Of a DNA stretch of 64,000 nucleotides, positions 37,429 to 46,526 are shown piece by piece. Position 1 is the first letter of the stretch. Each line of letters begins with the position of its first letter. The notes under the pieces are model-generated. The model made no database searches. It saw only the letters and a program-made list of their open reading frames with translations, and had not been told where the DNA came from. This DNA is from Nocardia sp. BMG111209 (GTDB taxonomy: Bacteria > Actinomycetota > Actinomycetes > Mycobacteriales > Mycobacteriaceae): positions 3,658,001 through 3,722,000 of the forward strand of contig NZ_KB907307.1 in the NCBI RefSeq assembly GCF_000381925.1, given 5' to 3'. The translations under genes and the position numbers were made by a program.

Positions 37429-38541
37429 TCATGCGACGCGGGAGGTGGCTGCTACTGCCATGGCGCGTAGTTGCTTCTTGGCGGTGGGGGTGGTGGCGCT
37501 GCGGTCGAGGGCGGCGAGGCCGCGGTCGGTGAGGGTGGTGATGCGTTGTTCGACGGCGTCGACCGCGCCGAGGCGGGCGATGAGGGTGCGCAGGCGGGTG
37601 ACCTCGTCGGAGTTCAGGTCGGTGCCCAGGCTGCGGCGGAGCAGGTCGGCGGCGGCCGGGTCGCTGCGGTCGGCGCGTTGGAGGGCCTCGGCGATCAGGA
37701 CCGTGCGTTTGCCCTCGCGCAGGTCGTCGCCGGAGGGCTTGCCGGTGACCGCCGGATCGCCGAAGACGCCGAGCAGGTCGTCGCGGAGCTGGAACGCGAT
37801 ACCGATGTCGGTGCCGAATTCGCGGTAGTCGGCGATCAGCGCGGGATCGGCGTCGGCGAGCGCGGCGCCGAGGTGCAGCGGGCGTTCGATGGTGTAGGCG
37901 GCGGTCTTGTAGCGGTTGATCCGCAGCGCCGCCTCGACGGATTCGTCGGCGCCGGCCTCGCCGTGGATGTCGAGCAGTTGGCCGCCGAGCACCTCGGTGC
38001 GCATCGCCGCCCAGACCCGGCCGAAGCGGGCGAAGGCAACCGGTTCCAGGCCGGCGGCGGCGATCATGTCGTCGGCCCAGGCCAGCGCCAGATCACCGAC
38101 CAGGATGCCCACGCTGACGCCGAAATGTGCTGCGTCGCCGCCCCATTCGCGATCACGGTGGCGCTGTTCGAAATCCACGTGCACGGTCGGGAAACCGCGG
38201 CGGGTGCGGGAGGAGTCGATGATGTCGTCGTGGATCAGCGCGCACGCCTGCACCAGTTCCAGGGCGGCGCAGGCGGTCAGGACCGCCGGGGCCGCGGGAC
38301 CGTCCGGATCGCCGCCGGCGCCGAGCCAGCCGGTCCACGCAAACGCCGGGCGGGTCCGTTTGCCGCCGCGCAGGACGAAATCCTGCAACGCCTCGGCCGC
38401 CGCGACCACGACCGGGCCCATCTCGGCGACGGCGGCCCGGCGGCCGGCGAAGAATTCGATCAGCGCGCGCTCGACGGCCGCGACCACGGCCGCCCGGTCG
38501 GTCGGCGCCGGACGGGGCGGGGCGCTCGGTCCAGCGGACAA
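37429..38541 (-). CDS. crtE: Geranylgeranyl-type polyprenyl diphosphate synthase (crtE / idsA2 position)
   Basis: This trans-prenyltransferase makes the C20 (or similar) diphosphate used by CrtB. The first Asp-rich motif is IHDDIIDSSRTRRG and the second FQLRDDLLGVFGD. LRGGKRTRPAFAWTG is the IPP-binding start. The frame continues upstream to 38670, but a TTG at 38541 stands five bases after a perfect GGGAGG and gives a 370-residue protein of usual length. The ATG at 38568 is the alternative. It corresponds to idsA2 (Rv2173) by neighbourhood; together with crtI and crtB here it should feed carotenoid synthesis. Confidence 0.88.
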   Translation of the reverse strand: MSAGPSAPPRPAPTDRAAVVAAVERALIEFFAGRRAAVAEMGPVVVAAAEALQDFVLRGGKRTRPAFAWTGWLGAGGDPDGPAAPAVLTACAALELVQACALIHDDIIDSSRTRRGFPTVHVDFEQRHRDREWGGDAAHFGVSVGILVGDLALAWADDMIAAAGLEPVAFARFGRVWAAMRTEVLGGQLLDIHGEAGADESVEAALRINRYKTAAYTIERPLHLGAALADADPALIADYREFGTDIGIAFQLRDDLLGVFGDPAVTGKPSGDDLREGKRTVLIAEALQRADRSDPAAADLLRRSLGTDLNSDEVTRLRTLIARLGAVDAVEQRITTLTDRGLAALDRSATTPTAKKQLRAMAVAATSRVA

Positions 38542-38749
38542 CGGAACCTCCCAGGGTGTCCTCGACATGCCGGGCGTGATTGCCGCTACGGCAGGTGGTT
38601 CGGGGCGCGGGGGCGTCCCGACCGGAACTCTACCGAGTCGCATCCGCGCATTCCGGGCGCGCTCCCCCACGGCGTCGGTCCAGGTCGGACGGGGACCTGC
38701 CGCGGCGACATCAGGGCGGTTGGCGGGCCGAACCGGACACCTCTCCCAC

Positions 38750-38755
38750 TACACT
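38750..38755 (+). promoter_or_regulatory. -10 element for a leaderless MTHFR-like gene
   Basis: TACACT ends 6 bases before the GTG at 38762, so transcription would start at or next to the start codon. There is no Shine-Dalgarno sequence. No clear -35 was found. Confidence 0.55.
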
Positions 38756-38761
38756 GGACCG

Positions 38762-39772
38762 GTGAGTGTCGACAACGTACGGGCGCGCGGCCGGATCAGC
38801 CCCTCGGTCACCGGCCGGCATTCCCGGACATCGGTCACCGCCACCCGCTCGGTGGTGGGTCAACTGGGCCCGCGGCCGGACGGAACCATTCCGTTCTCGG
38901 TCGAATTCAATCCGCCGCGGGATGCCGCCGGTGAGGACCGGTTGTGGCGCGCCGCGCGTGAATTCGAGTGCATGCACCCGGCATTCGCCTCGGTGACCTA
39001 CGGCGCCGGCGGCTCGACCCGCGACCGGACGGTCCGGCTGACCGGACGGCTCGCCCAGGAGACCACGCTGCTGACCGTGGCGCATCTCACCGCTGTGGCG
39101 CACAGCATCGCGGAGTTGCGCTCGATCGTCGGCGCCTACGCCGATGCCGGAATTCACAATCTACTGGTCCTGCGCGGCGATCCGCCCGGTGATCCGCTCG
39201 GCGAGTGGCATCGGCATCCCGAGGGGGTCGAGTACGCCGAGGAGCTGGTGCGGCTGGTGCGCGGCCTCGGCAATTTCCATGTGGGCGTGGCGTCGTTCCC
39301 GCGCGGCCATCACCGCTCGCCCGATCTGGATTACGACACTCGGTACCTCATCGCGAAACTCCGTGCGGGCGCGGAATATTCGATCACCCAGATGTTCTTC
39401 GAGGCGGACGACTATCTGCGGCTGCGCGATCGGGTCACCGCCGCCGATCCGGTCGAGGGCGCCAAGCCGATCATCCCGGAGCTGATGCCGATCACCTCGC
39501 TGCGCACCGTCCAGCGCGCGGAGGAGTTGTCCGGCCGGCCGCTGCCCGCGGCGTTGCGGCAACGGCTCGAACGAGCGGCGGGTAATGATCCCGACGCGAA
39601 TCGGGCCGCGGTGCGCGAGGTCGGCATCGAGATCGCCACCGAGCTCGGGCAGCGGCTGATCGCCGAGGGCGCGCCCTGCCTGCACTTCATCACGCTCAAT
39701 TTCGCCAAGGCGACCGGTGAGGTGCTGGCCAACCTCGGCTACACCGTGCGACCGGCCGCCGTCGGGGCCTGA
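38762..39772 (+). CDS. Methylenetetrahydrofolate reductase-family protein
   Basis: This 336-residue protein has the MTHFR barrel: FSVEFNPPRDAAGEDRLW, FASVTYGAGGSTRDRTVRL, HNLLVLRGDPPGDP, AEYSITQMFFEADDYLRLRDR and CLHFITLNFAKATGEVLANLGY. It would reduce methylene-THF to methyl-THF for methionine synthesis. The homologue Rv2172c in M. tuberculosis has the same neighbours (idsA2, mptA). The GTG at 38762 fits a leaderless transcript. It is divergent from crtE. Confidence 0.9.
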   Translation: MSVDNVRARGRISPSVTGRHSRTSVTATRSVVGQLGPRPDGTIPFSVEFNPPRDAAGEDRLWRAAREFECMHPAFASVTYGAGGSTRDRTVRLTGRLAQETTLLTVAHLTAVAHSIAELRSIVGAYADAGIHNLLVLRGDPPGDPLGEWHRHPEGVEYAEELVRLVRGLGNFHVGVASFPRGHHRSPDLDYDTRYLIAKLRAGAEYSITQMFFEADDYLRLRDRVTAADPVEGAKPIIPELMPITSLRTVQRAEELSGRPLPAALRQRLERAAGNDPDANRAAVREVGIEIATELGQRLIAEGAPCLHFITLNFAKATGEVLANLGYTVRPAAVGA

Positions 39773-39792
39773 TCCGGCGTTTCACCCGGGCA

Positions 39793-39810
39793 ATTAGCTG
39801 GACATTAGCT
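39793..39810. repeat. Direct repeat ATTAGCT upstream of the secreted-protein gene
   Basis: ATTAGCT occurs at 39793-39799 and 39804-39810, an 11-bp period (about one helical turn), 47 bp before the start codon at 39857. It could be an operator or part of the promoter (TAGCTA resembles a -10). Confidence 0.4.
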
Positions 39811-39856
39811 ACGGTTCGGCTCGACCCGTTCGAGTGCCGAATCCGAGGAGTCCCGG

Positions 39857-40774
39857 ATGACCCTGCCGTCCCGTGTCACCCGTCGCTCCCCCGATGGCCG
39901 CCGTATTCGCGCGGCCGCGCCGATCGTCGCCGCGGCGGCGATCCTGGCCACCGTCGCCGGTACCGCCACCTCCGCCGCGGGCCAGGATGTGGCGATCCCG
40001 TCCGGTGCTGTTGCCTCGAGTACGGACGTCGCTCAGCCCGCCGGTCGCACGCCGGGCACCGCGCCGACCACCGCCGGACCGGGTGCGGGTCTCCTGGGCG
40101 CAGATGTCTCGGGACACGGCGGCACGCCGACCGCCGCCGGTAGCGCGGCTCCGGCCGGCACCACCCTGACCGGCACGGCCCCGACCGGCACCGCGCCGAC
40201 CACCGCCGGGCAGATCGCCGATCCCTCCTCCACCGCGGGCGGAGCCGATGCCCTCGAGGCGCTCGGAGTGAAACCGTTCCTCTACCCCTCGGCGGCCCCG
40301 TTCTGCAACGACGGCAGCACGCTCGGGCTGGTGCCGGCCTATGCCGGGGCGGTGCCGGGGCCGTGGCCGCGGACCGGCGTCACGCTGCCGGGTCTCGACC
40401 TGGCGGCGGTGAAGTCCGGGCAGACCATGTTCGCGTTCGTGCCGTACGGCGTGGACCAGGACGGCACCGACACCTCGGGGATGCGGGTGATCTGGTGGAA
40501 CGCCGACACCCACCGCGCCGGCTCGGCCACGATGGGCACGCTGACGGATGTGCTGGGCACGATGATCCCGCCGCAGGTGCCACCGGCGCTGCGGCCGCTG
40601 GCCGAACAGGTGGTGCAGGGCGTGTTCGGGTATGCCCTGCCTGTCGGCGGCATCCGCGCGGTGCCGGTCGAGACCGGATCCGGCACGGTACTCGCCGCGG
40701 TCTTCGGATCGGTCCGCAACGGGAACCGCACCTGCTGGTTCCTGCCCACCGTGGGCATCACCGAAGTGCCCTGA
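39857..40774 (+). CDS. Secreted Ala/Thr/Pro-rich protein, function unknown
   Basis: This 305-residue protein has a basic N-terminus with an Arg-Arg pair (RRIRAAAPIVAAAAILATVAG) and a cleavable signal ending near ATSAAGQ. A Thr/Pro/Gly/Ala-rich linker (about 45-130) has repeats of the kind TGTAPTGTAPTTAG. A folded domain (about 135-305) contains FLYPSAAPFCNDGSTLGLVPAYAG, split here over its Cys region, and a second Cys in NGNRTCWFLPTVG. The two Cys probably pair outside the cell. GAGGAG precedes the ATG. Similar secreted proteins are common in Nocardia-like actinobacteria; no function is assigned. Confidence 0.8.
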   Translation: MTLPSRVTRRSPDGRRIRAAAPIVAAAAILATVAGTATSAAGQDVAIPSGAVASSTDVAQPAGRTPGTAPTTAGPGAGLLGADVSGHGGTPTAAGSAAPAGTTLTGTAPTGTAPTTAGQIADPSSTAGGADALEALGVKPFLYPSAAPFCNDGSTLGLVPAYAGAVPGPWPRTGVTLPGLDLAAVKSGQTMFAFVPYGVDQDGTDTSGMRVIWWNADTHRAGSATMGTLTDVLGTMIPPQVPPALRPLAEQVVQGVFGYALPVGGIRAVPVETGSGTVLAAVFGSVRNGNRTCWFLPTVGITEVP

Positions 40775-40803
40775 CGTCAAGGCATCTGACGTCCGGCGCT
40801 CGG

Positions 40804-41178
40804 TCAGAAGGGTGCCGCGGCGGCCCGGCGCAGCACCTCGCGCGCCAGCGGGCCGTGGATCGCATCGATCGGACGGCCCGGCAGGGAATCGTCCTCGGTG
40901 TAGATCCATTCGAGGATTTCCCGATCGGTGTATTTGGCATCGCGCATCACGGTGATCAGCCCCGTGAGGTGCTTGGCGACCGCGCCGGTGGAATCGAAGA
41001 AATCCTTCGGAATCCCGGCGACGCCGTCCCGCCGCACCGCGAGAAGCTGATGATCGCGCAACATCTGATGCACTCGGGTCACCACGAGACCCAGTTGATC
41101 GGCCACATCCGGCAGCGGGAGCAGGGCCGCCGACTCCGGAAGGACGTCATCGCTGCATGGAAATGCACTCACGTCCAC
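40804..41178 (-). CDS. Rv2175c-family DNA-binding protein
   Basis: This 124-residue protein has a winged helix-turn-helix-like N-terminal half (LPDVADQLGLVVTRVHQMLRDHQLLAVRRDGVAGIPK). Its C-terminal half (ILEWIYTEDDSLPGRPIDAIH) is conserved in Rv2175c. In M. tuberculosis that protein is phosphorylated by PknL, which lowers DNA binding. The same divergent arrangement with pknL occurs here, 131 bp apart, so the intergenic region is a likely target. The GTG at 41178 is used; a second GTG lies two codons on. Confidence 0.9.
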   Translation of the reverse strand: MDVSAFPCSDDVLPESAALLPLPDVADQLGLVVTRVHQMLRDHQLLAVRRDGVAGIPKDFFDSTGAVAKHLTGLITVMRDAKYTDREILEWIYTEDDSLPGRPIDAIHGPLAREVLRRAAAAPF

Positions 41179-41309
41179 AACGTTAACTCGTGTCCGAAGT
41201 CACGTCCTGAGAGCCCCTGGCGGATTACACCATTACCATCGGGTGAGCCGTCGTCCCGGCGGCTGTCGCTCGAGAGCGAGACCGCTGTTGAAAGTCGAGG
41301 GCACCGGAG

Positions 41310-43271
41310 TTGATCGGCCAACTGCTGGACGAGCGTTATCGCATCGACGCGCCGATCGCACGCGGGGGTATGTCGATGGTGTTCCGGGGAGTGGACACCC
41401 GATTGGACCGGCCGGTCGCGATCAAGGTGATGGACCCGAAATTCGCCGGGGATCCCCAGTTCCTGACCCGGTTCGAATTCGAGGCCCGCGCGGTCGCGAA
41501 ATTGAAGCATCCCGCCCTGGTGGCCGTGTACGACCAGGGCGTCGACGGTGAACACCCGTTCCTGATCATGGAATTGGTGGAGGGCGGCACGCTGCGCGAA
41601 CTGCTGCGCGAGCGCGGCCCGATGCCGCCGCACGCGGTGCGCGCGGTCGCCGAACCGGTGCTGCAGGCCATCGGCGTCGCACACCACGCCGGGCTGGTCC
41701 ATCGCGACATCAAACCGGAGAACGTGCTCGTCTCCGACGCCGGCGATGTGAAGATCGCCGATTTCGGCCTGGTCCGGGCCGTGGCGGCCTCGAATATGAC
41801 CTCCGCGAGCGTCATTCTGGGCACCGCCGCGTATCTGGCGCCGGAACAAGTCACCTCCGGGCAGTCCGATGCCCGCAGCGACGTGTACTCCTTCGGCATC
41901 CTGATCTTCGAACTGCTGACCGGCCGCACCCCGTTCACCGGCGACACCTCGCTGTCGATCGCGTACCAGCGGGTGGAGCGGGACGTGCCGCGGCCCAGCG
42001 AATTCATCGCGGGGGTCCCGCCGGAATTCGACGAGCTGGTCGCGCGCGCCACCGACCGGGAGCCCGCGCACCGCTTCGCCGACGCCACCGAGATGGCCGC
42101 CGAGCTGCGCCGGATCGCCACCGCACTGCGCCTGCCCGACTACCGGGTGCCCGCACCCCGCGAATCCGCCGAACACCAGTCCGCCCGCTACCGCATCCAG
42201 CCCGCGGTCCAGCCGGTCTACACCGACGCCACCACCCGGATGCCACCCGCCGAATCCCGCAACACCCGGGTGCTGACCGCCGCGCAACCGCAGGCCCGGA
42301 CCGCCTACGCCCCGGACGATCGCTACCCGAGCGGCCCCGGCCCCGGATACGGCGCCCCGCCCCCGCACCACGCGTATGTGGCCGAACGGGAGCGGTCCCG
42401 GCGCCGGGTGCTGATCTGGTCGTCGGTGGTCGTGGTGCTGGCGCTGGTGCTCGGCGGTGGCGGCTGGTGGCTCGGCGTGGAACGGTACGCGGCGGTGCCG
42501 CCGATCGCCGGTCTGAACGCCGATCGCGCCACCGTCACGCTGCAGAACGCCGGTTTCGCGACCACGGTCCGCAACAAGGCCTCCGACGTCATCCCGGTCG
42601 GCGGTGTGGTCGGGACCGATCCGCCGGCCGGTACCCGGATCGTCAAGGGCTCCACGGTGGCGGTGCTGGTGTCCAGCGGCCAGCCGAAGGTGCCGGACTT
42701 CCAGGTCGGCCAGGACACCAAATCGGTGAACCAGGCCATCCGCGACGCCGGCCTGGTCCCGGTGGACGGCGGCGAGCGGCCGAGCACTGCCGCGAAGGGC
42801 ACGGTCATGCAGCTCGATCCGGCGCCCGGCACCATCCTGCCCAGCGGTGCGACGGTGAACGTCTACCGCAGCAAGGGCTCCCAGCAGGTGAAGGTGCCGG
42901 ATCTGCGCGGTAAGACGCAGGAGGAGGCCACCGGCGCGCTGACCGCCGCCGGGCTGAGCGTGCGCGGCATCCAGTCGCAGTTCGACCGCGGCTTCGACGC
43001 GGGCGATGTGGTGGGCACCGATCCGGACAACGGCACGAGCCTGCTGTCCGGCGATTCGGTGACCCTGTTCGTGTCGAACGCGGTCAAGGTGCCCGACGTC
43101 GGCGGCCGCAACGTGGCCGCCGCGCGCGCCCTGCTGGAGGCCGCGGGCCTGCAGGTGAACGTGAGCCAGATCTTCAGCAACGATCGCGGTACGGTGCGCA
43201 TCCAGTCACCGGGGGCCGGGGCGCGGGTCGAGCCGGGCAGTACGGTCTCGCTGACCGTACTGCCGTTCTGA
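41310..43271 (+). CDS. pknL: Ser/Thr protein kinase PknL with PASTA domains
   Basis: This 653-residue transmembrane kinase has a cytoplasmic Hanks-type domain (1-275) with ARGGMSMVFRG, ATP lysine K39 (VAIKVMD), catalytic D133 (HRDIKPENVL), D151 (DFGLVRA) and an activation loop with several Ser/Thr. A Pro/Gln-rich juxtamembrane linker and one helix (about 371-388) follow. The extracellular part is built from four PASTA repeats, each with a VPDLRGKTQEEA-like start and a V-x-GTDP-x-x-GT end. PASTA domains bind muropeptides or lipid II. The start is TTG at 41310, with GAGGG about 8 nt upstream. It probably controls Rv2175c and the division genes. Confidence 0.94.
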   Translation: MIGQLLDERYRIDAPIARGGMSMVFRGVDTRLDRPVAIKVMDPKFAGDPQFLTRFEFEARAVAKLKHPALVAVYDQGVDGEHPFLIMELVEGGTLRELLRERGPMPPHAVRAVAEPVLQAIGVAHHAGLVHRDIKPENVLVSDAGDVKIADFGLVRAVAASNMTSASVILGTAAYLAPEQVTSGQSDARSDVYSFGILIFELLTGRTPFTGDTSLSIAYQRVERDVPRPSEFIAGVPPEFDELVARATDREPAHRFADATEMAAELRRIATALRLPDYRVPAPRESAEHQSARYRIQPAVQPVYTDATTRMPPAESRNTRVLTAAQPQARTAYAPDDRYPSGPGPGYGAPPPHHAYVAERERSRRRVLIWSSVVVVLALVLGGGGWWLGVERYAAVPPIAGLNADRATVTLQNAGFATTVRNKASDVIPVGGVVGTDPPAGTRIVKGSTVAVLVSSGQPKVPDFQVGQDTKSVNQAIRDAGLVPVDGGERPSTAAKGTVMQLDPAPGTILPSGATVNVYRSKGSQQVKVPDLRGKTQEEATGALTAAGLSVRGIQSQFDRGFDAGDVVGTDPDNGTSLLSGDSVTLFVSNAVKVPDVGGRNVAAARALLEAAGLQVNVSQIFSNDRGTVRIQSPGAGARVEPGSTVSLTVLPF

Positions 43272-43275
43272 CCGA

Positions 43276-43575
43276 TCAGGCGACGGCGAGCAGCGGGGCG
43301 CCGGTCTCGGGATCGTTGATCGCCACCACCGCGTTGGTGGTGAAGAACTCGACGGCCACGCCCTCGATGCTCGGGCTGATATTCGTCGCGACCTGCGCGG
43401 TCGCCCCCTTCGGGTCGTAACCCCAGGAGATGTTGAAGGTCAGCAGGCGGCTGCCGTCGCGCAGGACGACCTCCGACGGGACACCGTCGCGGTCGCGGTC
43501 GCGCAGCAGCCGCAGAATCGTTCGGTCGGCCTCCTCCACCCATCGGGTGAAATCGCCGCGGAAGAGCACGAACAA
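43276..43575 (-). CDS. Conserved-looking small protein, function unknown
   Basis: This frame encodes 99 residues with alternating polar and hydrophobic strands (SRLLTFNISWGYD, GVAVEFFTTNAVVAI) after an amphipathic N-terminal helix (DFTRWVEEADRTILRLLRDRD). No signal or membrane segment is seen. Third-position G/C is high, supporting coding. The outermost start is TTG at 43575; a GTG two codons on is equally possible and no good ribosome site is seen. It ends 4 bp from the pknL stop, tail to tail. I do not recognise the family. Confidence 0.6.
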   Translation of the reverse strand: MFVLFRGDFTRWVEEADRTILRLLRDRDRDGVPSEVVLRDGSRLLTFNISWGYDPKGATAQVATNISPSIEGVAVEFFTTNAVVAINDPETGAPLLAVA

Positions 43576-43593
43576 TGCCGGACTACCGGTCCC

Positions 43594-44982
<1,389 letters not shown>

Positions 44983-45030
44983 TCAAGAATAGATACCTCC
45001 GGGAATGGAACGGTAACCCGGAGGTAGGGG

Positions 45031-45063
45031 GTGATGAACGATCATGATCCGCCGAGGTCGTAA
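45031..45063 (+). other. Mini-ORF with a strong ribosome site ahead of the exoribonuclease gene
   Basis: GTG-ATG at 45031-45036 begins a 10-codon frame (MMNDHDPPRS, TAA at 45061-45063). GGAGG at 45020-45024 lies 6 nt upstream, better than the site of the following gene. It may be a leader peptide for the downstream gene or simply the remains of an older start. Confidence 0.35.
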
Positions 45064-45122
45064 CCTCGAGGCGATCGCCGGATCGGACGGATCCGGCGGC
45101 GCGGACGGCGAGGAGCGGACCG

Positions 45123-45623
45123 ATCGCACTCAGATATTTCTACGATTGCGAATTCGTCGAGGACGGGATCACCATCGACCTGATCTCGATCGGCGTGGTC
45201 TGCGAGGACGGACGCGAATATTACGCGGTGTCAACGGAATTCGATCCCGAACGGGCGGGCCCGTGGGTACGCCGCAACGTCCTCCCGAAATTGCCCTCCC
45301 CGCATTCACCGTTGTGGCGCAGCCGGGAACGGATCCGCGAGGACCTCTACCGCTTCCTGATCCCCCGCCCCGGTGTCAACCCGGAACTGTGGGCCTGGGT
45401 GAGTGCTTATGATCACGTCGCCCTGTGCCAGCTGTGGGGCTCGATGGTCGACCTGCCGACGAGTCTCCCGCGCTACACGAACGAACTGCGCCAGCACTGG
45501 GAATACCACGGCCGCCCCCCGCTGCCGCCGGTCCCCCCGGACGCCCACGACGCGCTCGCGGACGCCCGCCACAACTTCGCCAAATTCGAGGCCATCGAGG
45601 CCCACCGGCGCGCGCGCTCCTGA
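45123..45623 (+). CDS. 3'-5' exoribonuclease (Rv2179c-type, AS) with no canonical start codon
   Basis: This 166-residue DEDDh-fold exoribonuclease has acidic motifs ALRYFYDCEFVEDG (Exo I Asp/Glu), WVSAYDHVALCQLWG (Exo II) and PPDAHDALADARHNFAKFE (Exo III His/Asp). The M. tuberculosis homologue acts on RNA with 3' overhangs. The first ATG/GTG/TTG in frame is the GTG at 45195, which would delete Exo I. No such codon exists between the upstream in-frame stop (45045) and that point. GAGGAG at 45110-45115 stands 7 nt before ATC at 45123, which I take as the start. A base error or frameshift in the sequence is the main alternative. Confidence 0.75.
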   Translation: MALRYFYDCEFVEDGITIDLISIGVVCEDGREYYAVSTEFDPERAGPWVRRNVLPKLPSPHSPLWRSRERIREDLYRFLIPRPGVNPELWAWVSAYDHVALCQLWGSMVDLPTSLPRYTNELRQHWEYHGRPPLPPVPPDAHDALADARHNFAKFEAIEAHRRARS

Positions 45624-45641
45624 GGAGCGCGGCGGGAGAAC

Positions 45642-46367
45642 CTAACCCGCGAGCGCTTCCGGGACGCGGGCGGGCTGGGAGGTGCTGCCGGAGGGCACAT
45701 TCTTCTTCAGGCTGGCGGCGTAGACGTCGACGTACTCCTGACCGGACATCCGCATCAGCTCGTACATGATCTCGTCGGTGATCGCGCGCTCGACGAATCG
45801 GTTGCCGCCCATGCCCTCGTAGCGGGAGAAGTCGATCGGCTTACCGAAGCGGACGGTGACCTGGCGGCGGCGGAACTTGAACGGTCCGGGCGGGCAGACC
45901 TCGTCGGTGCCGGTGAGTGCGACCGGGATCACCGGGACGCCGACCTCCAGCGCCAGCCGGGCCACGCCGGTCTTGCCCTTGTACAGCCGGCCGTCGGGGG
46001 AACGGGTGCCCTCCGGGTACAGGCCGACGACGCGGCCCTCCTCCAGCAACTTGCGAGCAGTGTTGAGCGCGTCCTCCGCGGCGTCGGCGCCGCTGCGGTC
46101 GATCGGGTACTGGCCGGTGCCGGAGAAGAAGAACTTCTGCAGGCGGCCCTTCAGCCCCGGAGTGGTGAAGTATTCGGCCTTCGCCAGATAGGTGATGCGG
46201 CGCGGGCTCATCAACGGAGTGAACAACCAGTCGGTGAACGACAGATGGTTCCCGGCGAGGATGACTGCGCCGTTGGCAGGAATGTTCTCCACACCCTCGG
46301 CTCGGGGCCGATTGTAGAAATGTAGAAAAGGTCCGACCAACACGAACTTCAGCAGCCAGTAGAACAT
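45642..46367 (-). CDS. PlsC-type 1-acyl-glycerol-phosphate acyltransferase
   Basis: This 241-residue membrane-associated acyltransferase has the HX4D motif in LAGNHLSFTDWLF and the substrate motif VGLYPEGTRSPDG, with GVPVIPVALTGTDEV as block IV. It would acylate lysophosphatidic acid or a related lipid acceptor. The ATG at 46367 (MFYWLLKFVLVGPF) has AAGGA five bases before it; the frame opens 15 codons earlier. It matches Rv2182c in neighbourhood. Confidence 0.92.
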   Translation of the reverse strand: MFYWLLKFVLVGPFLHFYNRPRAEGVENIPANGAVILAGNHLSFTDWLFTPLMSPRRITYLAKAEYFTTPGLKGRLQKFFFSGTGQYPIDRSGADAAEDALNTARKLLEEGRVVGLYPEGTRSPDGRLYKGKTGVARLALEVGVPVIPVALTGTDEVCPPGPFKFRRRQVTVRFGKPIDFSRYEGMGGNRFVERAITDEIMYELMRMSGQEYVDVYAASLKKNVPSGSTSQPARVPEALAG

Positions 46368-46526
46368 CGCGTCCTTTCCCGGAGGATCAATCTCGCCATC
46401 CGTGGGGAGCATCGTCGGCCGCCCGCGGTCCCCGCCATATGCTGCCGACTCTACCGCCGGGGCGCAGCCGTGACCAAGCCCGCAACGGGGAATTCACAAC
46501 GGTGAACCGCCGCGGTTTCGAGACGT

